Positions 28,761-39,381 of a DNA stretch of 64,000 nucleotides are shown here, one piece after another. The stretch spans positions 126,501 through 190,500 of the forward strand of contig RPFO01000715.1 of the NCBI GenBank assembly GCA_009746045.1, given 5' to 3'. The notes below the pieces were generated by a model. The model did not search any database. It saw only the letters and a list, made by a program, of their open reading frames with translations, and was not told the origin of the DNA. The DNA comes from Mesostigma viride (lineage: Eukaryota; Streptophyta; Mesostigmatophyceae; Mesostigmatales; Mesostigmataceae). The translations under genes were made by a program, and so were the position numbers. How positions within the stretch are numbered: position 1 is the first letter of the stretch; each line of letters opens with the position of its first letter.

Positions 28761-31700
28761 CACATCACCTAAAAACGGCCTTTTTTGTTACATGGGGTCA
28801 TATCTCCCACACATATAGTCAGATCGGGGTGCCTTTCTGGACTTAAGGTCCCCCTAGGACCCTGTTCACATCACATAAATTGGGGGGCCAACTGACCTAT
28901 TTTTAGCATCAAACCGTGACGTGGAAAAGTGCAAAAAACGATGTTTTCCAGGCATAAGGAGGCATAGCAGCCACACACAAGCAGTAAATGTAGTCCAATT
29001 CAGCTGGAAATGGTCATGCTTATTAATTTATATCCAAAGACAAAAACCGCCCTTAAGTATGCAATGTAGGACCAAACTATGTGCTATAATTCTGGCATAC
29101 ATGAGCCAAAACACCGTTTTAGTGCATTATTTTCAAACTTATGAAGCCCCTGCCAGCACATATGCGGCCCAATCATGCCAGAATTCGTCACATTAATAGC
29201 ACAATACTTGAATTTACACTAGAACACAAGTTGGACATATTAGGACCACTGCCGGCCCACTAAAAGTGACGGATGCAAGCAGAAATAGAGCGATTTTTGC
29301 AAAAATACTCCATATTCTGCGCCATTGTCTTGGAAAACTTTGCATTCTTCACTCAATTATCGTCATGGCTGTCATGGGATTCATATACATGCCACTGGGG
29401 CTGGATACATTAGCCAACACAGACTAAAAAAGCGATCATCAAGGGATACAATCACCATCAATCACAGTAGATGCTGGCATTCGGAACAAGCACCATAGTG
29501 CCTACAAGCCTCAAGAAGGGGAGCTTGGCTGACCAGTCGTGCCTGTCGGCTGACCAGTCTCTTTTCTAAACGGGCCCCGCTCGGCAGCACACACAATCTC
29601 CTTTGCAGTACTTGGCCCACTCTGCTGGGCACCCCTGCTGTGCGTGTCTTATAGCAGCTAATCCAAATATATATCTGCCAGGTGCCTCTCTGCTACATGG
29701 AAATACAAAGCGCAATCAAGGACAGCAGTGGCTTGGGCTGCTATTCAATTGAGCTCAGCACCTAGCTGCTGTACAACATAATTCTGCATCAGTGCCTGTC
29801 CTAATTGCGCCCCCCCGCCCCCTTGCCATCATCGTCATGCTCATCATAGTCTTTGGAACGTGCACTGAACTCCAACCCTTGGACAGTCCATAGGTCATTA
29901 AGAATCTGTGCATGTAATGCTAGCTCTTCTCAGTTGAACTCATCTACCACCCTCTCATGGTCGTGTCATCTCTCATGTAATCCACCTAGGTTTATCGTGG
30001 CCACTGATCTTTCAGCCCCTCCTGACATCAAAATCTGGGCAAACACACTGTTGACATCGCCCTTCCGTTTTAGCCTGCATGGCTCCTCATGTTTACCCTT
30101 ATCTCATCCCTCAACACACCTATAACTGTCTATTCATCCCCCTTGCATAGGCGGTGCATAACTGCGGCATGATGGGGGCTTGCCAAAAATAGGTGTAAAA
30201 TGCATGGGATGGCACGGGGAGGCTCACACTCATCGGTTTACAATCACACTCATGTGCTAACAGTGTCCCTCTCTGCTTTTGACACTGCATGCACATGCAT
30301 TTCCTACCGGCTATATCAAGCCTTTAGTGTGGTTTGGTGCATCAAGAGAAATGGCAGGTCAGCTGAGTGCATCAGACCACATTTGTGTTAAGTGTACGCT
30401 TGCAACGCTGTTTGCCCACCGCATGGAGCTCCCCTTTCGGACAGTGGCGCAAGTAGCACTTACACCTTACTCCCAGCCGCTCACCCTGCCCATGCTAGCA
30501 ACAAGAACAAATGCATGGTCCCCATCCCAACGTAAGGTGCATCACATGGATGGCCCTGCCATCACCTAGCAGTGTGCCACCCCTCTCCACCTCAACCTAC
30601 TCTGAAATGCCAGGGCCCCAACAAACCTTTCAAGACATGGCACTCCTCAAAGAAGGCAACCCCTCAAAGAAGGCGAGGCAGTTTAGGTCTAGGGGGGCTT
30701 TGGGTAAGTTAAAAGATGATAGAGTTCACTAACACAGGCCACGGCAACGACAACCTGCCTCACCCGCTGCATCCATACATCACAAGCCATAAACTGCACA
30801 GCCTCGCATGATTGCCTAAGGGTCACGTGATCCAAGGTGCCCTTCAGGCTCACCCCAGCACACCGGCCCATCCTCACCACCCCACTGGTCATAGTCATCT
30901 ACAGTGGCATCAAACTCCTCTAGGACAGAGTGCAGTAAAGGCAACATAGACGTCCTGACACAATTGAATAAGAACGTGGCTGCTACCTACTGCCCTTAAT
31001 AAAAAATGTCCATGGCTTGCACAAATACGCATTCAATTCTTCAAGCAAGCATGCTAACACCTTCACAGCACATCCCAAGGTTTATATCCATCGAGCTTTG
31101 TCAACAAGCATGACTTCCTGATGCAAACTTAGCTGTCAAGCTAGGAGGAGGAAAGCTAGGTAAAGAGGTGAGATAGACCCCCCCACAGCACCTTCCTGCA
31201 CCAAAACCATGACAATATCATCCAGAGCTTGCTAAATACGTACAGCTAGCCGGTAGCGGGCGACCTTGCAGTCCAGGTTCAGCGCGAACATCTCGTGTCA
31301 GCACCCGGCGGAGATGGCGGACGCGAACCCACAATGCTATAAAAGCGAGTCATAAGACTATTTCGGGGAGCGGTGAACGGCTTGGAACACCGAAGGTATG
31401 CCGCGACAAAAGCCTGAAGTTTTTCTCGGAAATACACGCCTGGATGTGGATTAGGGCACCGTTGTCGTGCTTGTGCTTGCGTTGCGAGCAGGCAACCAGT
31501 GTTTCTTGCAGTGTCGAGCAGTAACAGATGGTGGCGCGAGAGCAATATGTGACTTTTAAATCATGGCTACACAGCTTACACCTCCGCAGGCATGTTGGAA
31601 CAAGCCCCGCCATGCCGTGAGCCGAAAAAAAGGAAGAAACGCATCAAGCAAGGACGGTCGTAAACGTCACTGAAAACAGCAAAATCTGACCTGCCGGCAG

Positions 31701-32158
31701 GTAATGCGACAGCCTGGAAAATGTGATTCGTTTCTCGAAAAACTGATTAGCGCTCGTGAAAGTAGACTTGAAGCCCATTCGGATTCCACCTTTTGGGAAT
31801 TGTGAGCTTCCAACAAAAAAGTTTCCCCCACAATTAATAAACATGCATTTTCGCTGCCAATTCCAGATCTGGCCGACACAAAAAATCAGCGTCTCAGTTT
31901 GCGAATTATTTTGACGCATGAACATACGCGAATAATATCTACCATGCATCATCGCAAAGCAGGAGAGTTTACGCGTCGTTTGCATCCATCGCAGCGACTT
32001 AACATGCATAATTGACTTTTGACTGATATTCCGGCGGACATAGGGTCGACAGCCATGCGAGGTGGAATTTTTCTGGTCCCGTCGTCCTCAACGCGACGCG
32101 TTCGCGCCAAAATTCCCAGGATCTCATGTAACCGGACGGACCGATTTTAGGTGATGTG
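28761..32158. mobile_element. 3.4-kb TIR element in the Gypsy-2 chromodomain
   Basis: The ends are inverted repeats of about 41 bp at roughly 75-80% identity. Both start CACATCACCTAAAA, and GTTACATG is shared near the inner end (28787 and 32123). No clear target duplication is visible, so exact ends and superfamily are unresolved. Most of it (28800-31270) has no supported gene. Two minus-strand ORFs lie near the right end. Confidence 0.65.
31644..32009 (-). CDS. Hypothetical ORF of the 3.4-kb TIR element
   Basis: A 121-codon ORF with motifs such as FINCGGNFFVG and GFKSTFTSANQFFEKR. It is followed downstream by a Cys-rich ORF (31350-31613; CLRRCKLCSHDL). Together they may be exons or decayed parts of a mobility protein. 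I recognise no family. Confidence 0.3.
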   Translation of the reverse strand: MHVKSLRWMQTTRKLSCFAMMHGRYYSRMFMRQNNSQTETLIFCVGQIWNWQRKCMFINCGGNFFVGSSQFPKGGIRMGFKSTFTSANQFFEKRITFSRLSHYLPAGQILLFSVTFTTVLA

Positions 32159-33947
32159 GCTCCACTTCATAGATCTTCTCCCCCTCTGAATCCAACTCAT
32201 AAGGCAAGGGGGCAGACAATCTGCCTGGCAAGGTGTTACGCCTGTACAGCTTCAGCTGTGCTAGGTGAAAAATATTATTCCTGAGCTTCCAGTGAGAAGG
32301 CACCTGGACCTGGACCACGGTACCATAGTGAAAGGTGGCCAACACTGGGTAAGGACCCAACCAGAGTGGTTGCAGTTTCCTGCATTGCTCCTTCTCAGGC
32401 AGCACTCTGTTGGCTTCCAACAACACCAAGTCCCCGGGAGCTACAAAGGAATGACTGGCCACCGTTTGCTGCCAGGCGTTAGTCAGGTACTTGTCCTGTG
32501 TCCTCAACAGCTGGGTAGCCACAATGCTGTGAGCCTCCTGGAAGGAAGCCAACAACTGCTGGACTGAACCAAGACGTCGCTGGAAAGGGCCTTCAGCGTC
32601 CCTGTCGGGCAGTTCCAAGTCGAATGGTGTCAAGGGACACTGGCCATTGCATATCACGAAGGGGGACATCTGGTGAGGAGCCAGAGGAGAGTTGTTGATT
32701 GCAAACTCTATGAAAGGTAACTTCTTGTCCCAGTCCTTGTTGTCGTGGGTACAATAGTGCTTTTGACACTCCCTGACAATTCTGTTCATCCTCTCCACCG
32801 CCCCAGTACTGGCACACCTGTATGCCACACCGAATGCCAGCTTAGTGTCTAGGATGTCAAAGAATGACTTCCAAAACCCTGACAGCCAAAGGGGGTCCTG
32901 ATCCGTGATGATCACTCTAGGCATGCCGTGCAGACGGTAGATCTCCTTCATAAACAAATCCACACACTGTGCAGCGGTGAGATGAGTATTGCAAGGAATC
33001 AGATGGCACATCCTGGAAAGCCTGTCCATGACCACAAGGATCCTGTCATTGCCACCATCTGACATGGGTAGACCACAGATAAAATCCATAGTCACACTGA
33101 TCCAAGGGCGCAGGGGAATGGGCATAGCCATGGGAAAGATGGGCGTGGCTTGGTTCCTGACCTTATTTCTCTGGCAGGAGTCACAGGAATCCACGTAGGC
33201 CTTAACATCCTGATAAAGGCCAGGCCACCAAAACCTCTGCTGCACCTCATGAAGTAGCTTAGCATAACCAGGATGACACGCAGTCACATCGTCATGGAAA
33301 CAATGTAACACTGTGGGAATGGCCATCTCAGGCACATACACTTTTCTAGTCACCGTGTGCTCTGCATCATGAGTGTGAACATACAGAACGCCCTCCCAGT
33401 ATTCTACAGGTCTGTTGCCAAAGTTGCCCCTCTGGATAGCTGCAGTAGCCATGTCCTCCGTCTTGGTAAAGGCCTTGATGACGTCCAGCAGGGAAATATT
33501 TAAAGGATTAGGCAACACCAGGTCCTTGTCAGGTCCCAGGGGCTGCATCTGCATCTCCTCTTCCTGCCCAGGGCTAGCCACCAACTGCTTGGATGAGACA
33601 GTAGTAGCTATAGGCCCTTTTGACCTAGCCATCACCTGAGAGGCCAACACCTTGGACCGGCCTACCAACACAGGGTCCATGACCCACTTCCTGGGCCTAC
33701 CTCTGCTGCGCCTAGCAGGGTCTCCCTCACCTGGCTGCACTGTGGGAGTGGGCACCACACCGTCAGGACTTCTCCTAAGACTGTCAGACAGTGACTGGAC
33801 ACCCTCCTGGACGCCTGTCAACTCTGGGACAGAGCCCTGGTCGATGAGCATCACGGGACCACCGTTATTCCCTACAGGTGGTGTCAACAGTTGAGAAGCC
33901 TTCTGGTTGTTGGCCTGAGCTCTAGTCAAGGCTCCACACTCTACCAC
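32159..33947 (-). CDS. Gypsy-2 integrase with upstream AT-hook linker
   Basis: The ORF (33947 onward) opens with a linker of about 150 residues containing RRSRGRPRKW, an AT-hook-like motif. The HHCC zinc site follows (HPGYAKLLHEV...CDSCQ), then the catalytic core with D, D and E in TMDFICGLP, IITDQDPLW and GAVERMNR. A C-terminal region ends at KIYEVE, the usual entry into a chromodomain, where the TIR element interrupts. The RNase H end at 33960-34110 is in a neighbouring frame, so one indel separates them. Confidence 0.88.
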
Positions 33948-34110
33948 CGAGAAATCAGGGCAGCACAGATGTCCAAGTCCTCATGAAAACTTCCCATCAA
34001 ATCCCTTCTCCTGGACAGGGCGTCAGGCACCACATTCTGCGTACCAGGAATGTACCTCACAGAGAAAGGTCCAAACCCCCCCAGGAACTCCATCCATCCA
34101 GCCATCCTCT
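33941..34110 (-). CDS. Gypsy-2 RNase H C-terminal end
   Basis: The minus strand reads KRMAGWMEFLGGFGPFSVRYIPGTQ and NVVPDALSRRRDL, the canonical end of gypsy RNase H. It continues directly from the EQTRMS codons at about 39382, on the other side of the pogo-type element. Removing the insert and one TA restores the frame. Confidence 0.85.
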
Positions 34111-34112
34111 TA

Positions 34113-34350
34113 CAGGGGCAGCTCACGTAGGTGGGACAGTGTTCCAACTCCGGTAGGTGGGACAAATTCAGCAAAGCGGGACATGTTCAGGTGTCCCACC
34201 TAACTGAAATTATGTCCCACCTTGTTGAATTTGGAAAAACATGGTGTCCCACCTACCGGCATTTGTGATACAGGTCTGTCTCACCTACCCGAACTTGAAG
34301 CTGTGTCCCACCTAACTGTATGTTTCTATGTGTCCCACCTTCCTGAATGT
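34113..34350. repeat. Pogo A left subterminal repeat cluster
   Basis: About seven variants of TGTCCCACCTA or its complement, spaced roughly 25-40 bp apart. A matching cluster lies at 39120-39370. Such clustered motifs are commonly transposase binding sites. Confidence 0.65.
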
Positions 34351-34599
34351 AGTGGCTACGCACATATGGGCTCTATGTGTCATACTCCTACATATGTTAT
34401 ACATACATGTCCCTATTACTCCTATTATGGGGCATGCTACCTATTCTGCACGTTTGCTCATGGCGTAGGGACACTTGATCTGTGTGCAACCGATAATACG
34501 CTGGAAATTAAATCAATCAAGTGCAAATATGGTAGTTCTTGCAGATTTGTATGACAACATTGTTATTGTTATATGATGCATGGGGGTGGGGTTAGAACC

Positions 34600-34735
34600 C
34601 CCCACCCCCACCCCACTTCACCCCACTTCACCCCACTTCACCCCACTTCACCCCACTTCACCCCACTTCCCACCCCCACCCCCACCCCCACCCCCCCCCA
34701 CCCCCACCCCCACCCCACCCCCACCCCCACCATAT
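34600..34735 (+). repeat. Tandem CCCCACTTCA repeat and C-rich run
   Basis: About seven copies of the 10-bp unit CCCCACTTCA are followed by CCCCCA runs. A similar C-rich stretch with CACACC and CCACCA repeats lies at 38570-38700, inside the intron of the gene at 37889. Low complexity, no gene. Confidence 0.75.
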
Positions 34736-35571
34736 AACAACAACATAACAACACCACGATAAGAAATGACATCGTGGTGCAGTCGCCACCGCCATCATCA
34801 AGGAGACAACCTGCGCAGGCCAGAAATCGGGAGAATTCGGGCAATCATGTACAAGACAACAGGCTCCAGGTCAGCCAAGCGCTCGTACGTGCGAAACTTG
34901 ATGACTGGGTCTGCAATCGCCATAATCCAAGTGATGCACATGTACAACCACGTCATAACTCGGAAGCTTTGGATTAGGATCATAAAAGATTGACTCAAAC
35001 AATTACCGTGCTAGCAAGATGTGGGCAAGAGAATGCATCCATGGTTGTTGTAATGGTGTAAAAAGGGTGCCAGATTTTCAAGTAAGGAATCATGAATAAC
35101 CATGCCGCACCTCATGGCCATGCATATACATGGTGGCAAAAAATTTCACATCATCCACACGGCCATGTGTGTGCCTGCACGTGTATGGTTGTGAAAATTG
35201 ACAGCATTTTTATTATGCACACGCCCATGTATGCATGATTGCCTATGACGTCCACGCAGGTATTAAAATTCACAAGGCCTCGCATTCGATCGTGCTTGCA
35301 AAAAACTGTCCATCAACACAATACGCCTAGCCTGCAGCCTGCATGTAGTGCATGGTTGCACAAAACAGAACTACATGAACACAATGAATGAATGCGCAAA
35401 CTTTGTGCCCACACTTGGAATTACCCCAAACTGAACAACGCGGTTATAATGCACATGGCCTCACATTTACTCATGCGAAAACCCTTTAAGCATCAGCACA
35501 ATGGCCATCATGGGGAACCCAGCAACGGGATTCGTGATTGGAAGGATTCTGAATCACGCACCTGTGTTCAG

Positions 35572-36114
35572 TCATATTTGCAAAGAACCGACATCGGGTT
35601 GACCAGAGCTGACGTCCACGGACCACTCTTCGTCACTGGAATTCCCTTCATTATCCTCAGAACTTGAATCGCTGGGCTCAGAGCTTGAACCAGCTGCGAC
35701 GTGTAGAAACTGCCCCGGCTTCTTGGTCGGTAAGAGAATGCCTTTCTGGGTGCGCACCAGCTTCCAAAACTTCTCCGAATCCCCGGAATCTGAAGACCCC
35801 CCGGAATCTGTTCTTGCCAAAACGGCCTCCGCTTCATTCCCTTGCCGGTTGTGAGTCTCAGAAGCCAAGGATGCAGAAGCTGGTTGTTCTTCCTGGATCA
35901 CTGTAAGACCTGAAGGCGATGCCTTGGTACTTATGTCCTCATCATTTGTAGAGGACGCTAGGTCTGGGGTGGAGTTCAACTCATCATCAACATCAACGCT
36001 GGGCTGGACCTTCACCGGTGTAGAGGCCCCGGAAGCTGCCTCATAAGCAGCCTCCGAATCTGCCTCTGAACCATGATGAAGCGCTTTAATCCATTGTTTC
36101 AAGAAGAAAAACAA
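35572..36114 (-). CDS. Acidic Ser-rich ORF in Pogo A, unknown
   Basis: 180 codons, very rich in Ser, Glu, Asp and Pro, with a central conserved-looking patch (FWKLVRTQKGILLPTKKPGQF) and an acidic tail. Acidic C-terminal segments are common in pogo-type transposases, so this could be a detached part of the transposase or a captured host gene fragment. It is on the opposite strand to the CENP-B-like exon. Confidence 0.4.
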   Translation of the reverse strand: MFFFLKQWIKALHHGSEADSEAAYEAASGASTPVKVQPSVDVDDELNSTPDLASSTNDEDISTKASPSGLTVIQEEQPASASLASETHNRQGNEAEAVLARTDSGGSSDSGDSEKFWKLVRTQKGILLPTKKPGQFLHVAAGSSSEPSDSSSEDNEGNSSDEEWSVDVSSGQPDVGSLQI

Positions 36115-36324
36115 GCTATATTGTACCGCTAGCTGCTCACGTAGTGCAAGTATTTATGCAGTTAACGATACCTGATAATAAAGCCACGTCGAATTATATA
36201 CAATACGTATGTGCGGTGTAGTGAAATATAGGTCTTGGTAGTGATATGTGACCACTTGTGTGTATATGTACACAGTACAGTACACCGCCTCACGGGTACT
36301 TGGGCTGTTCCCACACCACGTGGA

Positions 36325-36760
36325 AGTGGGACGTTTGCGTACTACGTAGCCGTGAAAGTGGGACGGTTCGCGTACCACTTAGCCGTGAAAGTGGGACGGT
36401 TCGCGTACCACGTAGCCGTGGAAGTGGGCTGTATGCGCCTGTGGGACGGTCTCAACCACAATCTGAGTACGTGGAACAGGTGCCCCACCTTGCCGCGTAG
36501 GTGGGACAGTCCCATCCAAAATCCGAGTACGTGGAACATGTGGCCCACCTTGCTGCGTATGTGGAACAGTCCCATCCAAAATCTGAGTACGAGGAACAGG
36601 TGCCCCACCTTGCTGCGTAGGTGGAACAGTCCCATCCAAAATCTGAGTACGTGGAACAGGTGCCCCACCTTGCTGCGTTGAGTTGCTGCGTTGGTGGGAC
36701 TGGCTCTTCCAAAATCTGAGTACGTGGAACAGGTGGCCCACCTTGCTGTGTTGGTCGGTG
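36325..36760 (+). repeat. Two adjacent minisatellites in Pogo A
   Basis: About three 33-bp units (GTGGGACGGTTCGCGTACCA...) at 36325-36425 are followed by about five 60-bp units at 36450-36755. Both contain the GTGGGAC/GTCCCAC core of the element's TIR and subterminal motifs. The open frames across this tract are a by-product of the repeat. Confidence 0.75.
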
Positions 36761-37275
36761 GGCTGTCGCATCCACAATAACCGTACATCAGTACACGTGG
36801 CACTGTAGGCGCCCCACCTTATGAATTCCCCTTCTGCCGGCGTAATTAACATGGTATACTGTAAGGAGGTGAGAGAGGCACACGCTGGCTACGTACAGTA
36901 CGTTGGCACGTGACTTTTGTTAGAGAGTGCTAGTCAGCTGCATCAGTTAATGATCAATTAACTAATTATTGAACACGTGACTGCATCCGTGGTCTGAGGT
37001 CTCTAACTATATACGGTGAGCCGCTATGGCGAGCGGGTCAGGCGAGCCGGAGTGCAGTCCATCATCCGCAGGGCCAGCTGTCGGCGGCTCGCGTGATGCC
37101 CGGCCCCCGCAGGTCTGGACCTGCAAGCTTTCTTGTGCCGCATGTCACCGAGGACGAGGGAAAAGCAACTACGACAGGCAGGGCTAACCACGGCATCAGA
37201 AGCGGGGCTGGTTAACTCCGACAAACCAGCTGACAAGGGCGAAAAAGTAAGCCGTGCGCCGCGAGATGAAATTAC

Positions 37276-37578
37276 ATGTTCAGGGATATGCGCACCAAGC
37301 GGAAGATTCTGGACGCCTTTCACGAGAGCGGATTGTCGCAGCGCCAATTCTGCAAAACTAGCGACCCCCCCATCCCGATTTCAACCTTCAACCGCATGCT
37401 CACAGAGGAGGCGGCCATCAAGGCTGCAGCAGACAACCCCAAGCTAGCGGGGAAGAAGTGCCCAAGTCGTGTCAGAAACCCGACTACGGCCAAGTTTCCC
37501 TTGGTGGAGAAAGAGGTGGCCACTGAGATTCGCGAGTATCGGAGCAAGGGGTACATGGTCAACCGCGCGCTTGTGCGC
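37276..37578 (+). CDS. Pogo A transposase N-terminal exon (CENP-B-type HTH)
   Basis: From ATG 37276 the frame reads KRKILDAFHESGLSQRQFCK and ISTFNRML (first helix-turn-helix, psq-like). FPLVEKEVATEIREYRSKGYMVNRALVR follows, the second CENP-B-type DNA-binding helix-turn-helix. A strong 5' splice site, GTAAGT, follows at 37579, so this is probably an exon. The expected DDE catalytic exon is not recognisable downstream. Confidence 0.65.
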
Positions 37579-37888
37579 GTAAGTTTATTTCCATCATAAT
37601 TGTCGGTATTTTTCCTGCTGCATTTTGTACATGTCGCACTAGTTTGCTGAGTTTCGATTGTTTCATGAGTATGCATGCAGCCCGGCCCCGTGAGAATTTG
37701 ACGTGGAAGAGCCGAAAGTATGTAATGGTCTTCTTCGTTGCATGCAGCCAAATGATGCAGCGTAACCACCCAGCAACGGGTGATCATGAATTATGTAAGG
37801 GTTGGAAACTAGCAGTCTTGCTCATTTCTTGGCGATATCCCAGCTGCCCCCCCTTTATTTGAAAGATATTGCTCATGATGCAAGAAGG

Positions 37889-38872
37889 CTGGAGCAGTGA
37901 AGGCAACCTGGGACAAGGCCGGATGTGAGGCAGCTGACGTGGTGGGAAGGGGGGGGGCAGCCGACCAGGTGGGGGCAGCAGGGGTCGGCAACCCAGCCGC
38001 GGGAGCACCACCACCAACGGATCAGGCCACCCGCCCAGCCAAGAAAAAGTCCAAGCCTTCTCTCCCTCCTCTCGAGCTTCCGCCACAGCGCACTGTGGCA
38101 AAGCATGCCGAGGTGCTGACAACGGCGGACTGGGCCAAATACCAGGTTTTCACCTTGTATGGTGACGGCCTGACGTACTACGGAAACCCTGACCCACAGG
38201 ACCCGTATGCAAAGAAGTATGACAACCACTGGCGCATGGTGGTCAAGTAAGTATCGTTGCATGGGTTGCATGCATTTGGCTCCAAGATATACTGGACCAT
38301 TTATGTGACAAGAATGTACACTCTGTATGTAACTCTGCAAACCCATGCCATGTGTGACTAGGTAGCATGCAGTACATATGTCTACCGCACACATGCGACA
38401 GGTCACGTCGGCATGATCAAATGGGCCAACATATTAGTAGGCGTATGAGCACACACACATCACACATCACACATCGATCACACATCACCCATCACACATC
38501 GCACATCACACATCACCCATCACCCATCACGCGTACATATGCACTGTCACACGCACACGCACCACAACACAGGGACGCACCCCCCACCCCCCCACACCCC
38601 CACACCCCCACCCCACCCCAACCCCCACCCCCACCACCACCATGTACCGCCGCCGCCGCCGCCACCACCACCACCACAACAACAACCACCACCAACAACA
38701 ACAACATTGTACTTCGCATTTGTAATGCATTATTATGGTGTGTGGTTGTGTGTCTTGGCACGTTTCTTATGTGCAGGTACCCTAAACAGCATGAGCAGAA
38801 GCGCACGGAAAGGGTGAAGCAAACGTTTGTGATCGCTGACTACGGAGTCGCATGGTGCCTTGTTGCGATGTA
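37889..38872 (+). CDS. Two-exon gene in Pogo A, unknown product
   Basis: Exon 37889-38248 encodes a Gly/Ala-rich, then Pro/Lys-rich segment and a globular piece with KYQVFTLYGDGLTYYGNP. An intron begins GTAAGTATC at 38249 and ends TTATGTGCAG at 38776. The next exon reads YPKQHEQKRTERVKQTFVIADYG to a stop at 38870-38872. The junction keeps frame. It may be the continuation of the CENP-B-like exon at 37276, because AG at about 37888 joins in phase. I recognise no domain. Confidence 0.45.
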
Positions 38873-39381
38873 GACTTTTCCCTGTGGGCCCAACTGCCCT
38901 TCATGTTTTTAATATCTGGCCATCATGTTGTAAACGGAGGTATTAGGGTTGCCGGTTGCGTCATTAATAATCGCACCCGCCTGCCGTATTTCTGGCACAC
39001 CTTGAATAGGCTAGGTAGGGCTTGCCGTGACCTTTCCGACACAGTTTATATAGCACTGAAACGAGTGCAGACAGTATAGCTGAAACTAGCGCATTATAGG
39101 TGTTACACATCCATGCCACACAACTCGGTGGGACATGTCCCACCAACCTGTGTTTTGTATGTGTATGAACATGTGTCCCACCTACATGTAATTGAAAATT
39201 TGCCTGTCCCACCGACCTGAATTTTGAACATGTAACTGTCCCACCACACTGAATTTTGAAAGCTACCCTGTCCCACTTACATGAATACCTGAAACATGGC
39301 TGTTCCACGTACCTGAACCTGGTGTCTCTCCTAGGTGAAAAGTGTTCCACTCGCGTCCCACCTACGTGAGCTGCCCCTGTA

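Larger units (their letters stand above)
34113..39379. mobile_element. Pogo A: TA-flanked DNA transposon, 5.27 kb
   Basis: Perfect inverted ends of about 25 bp begin CAGGGGCAGCTCACGTAG. TA flanks both sides (34111-34112 and 39380-39381), and the Gypsy-2 RNase H codons join exactly when it is removed. Many copies of TGTCCCACCTA-like motifs cluster in the first 240 bp and the last 250 bp. Inside are a CENP-B/pogo-type DNA-binding exon, an acidic ORF, a two-exon gene and several tandem repeats. I found no DDE catalytic domain, so the transposase is incomplete here. Confidence 0.88.

Noticed and set aside
36379-36852. Overlapping Gln/Gly/Pro-rich ORFs near 36.4-36.8 kb.
   Set aside because: They translate the 60-bp minisatellite in several frames and are not genes.
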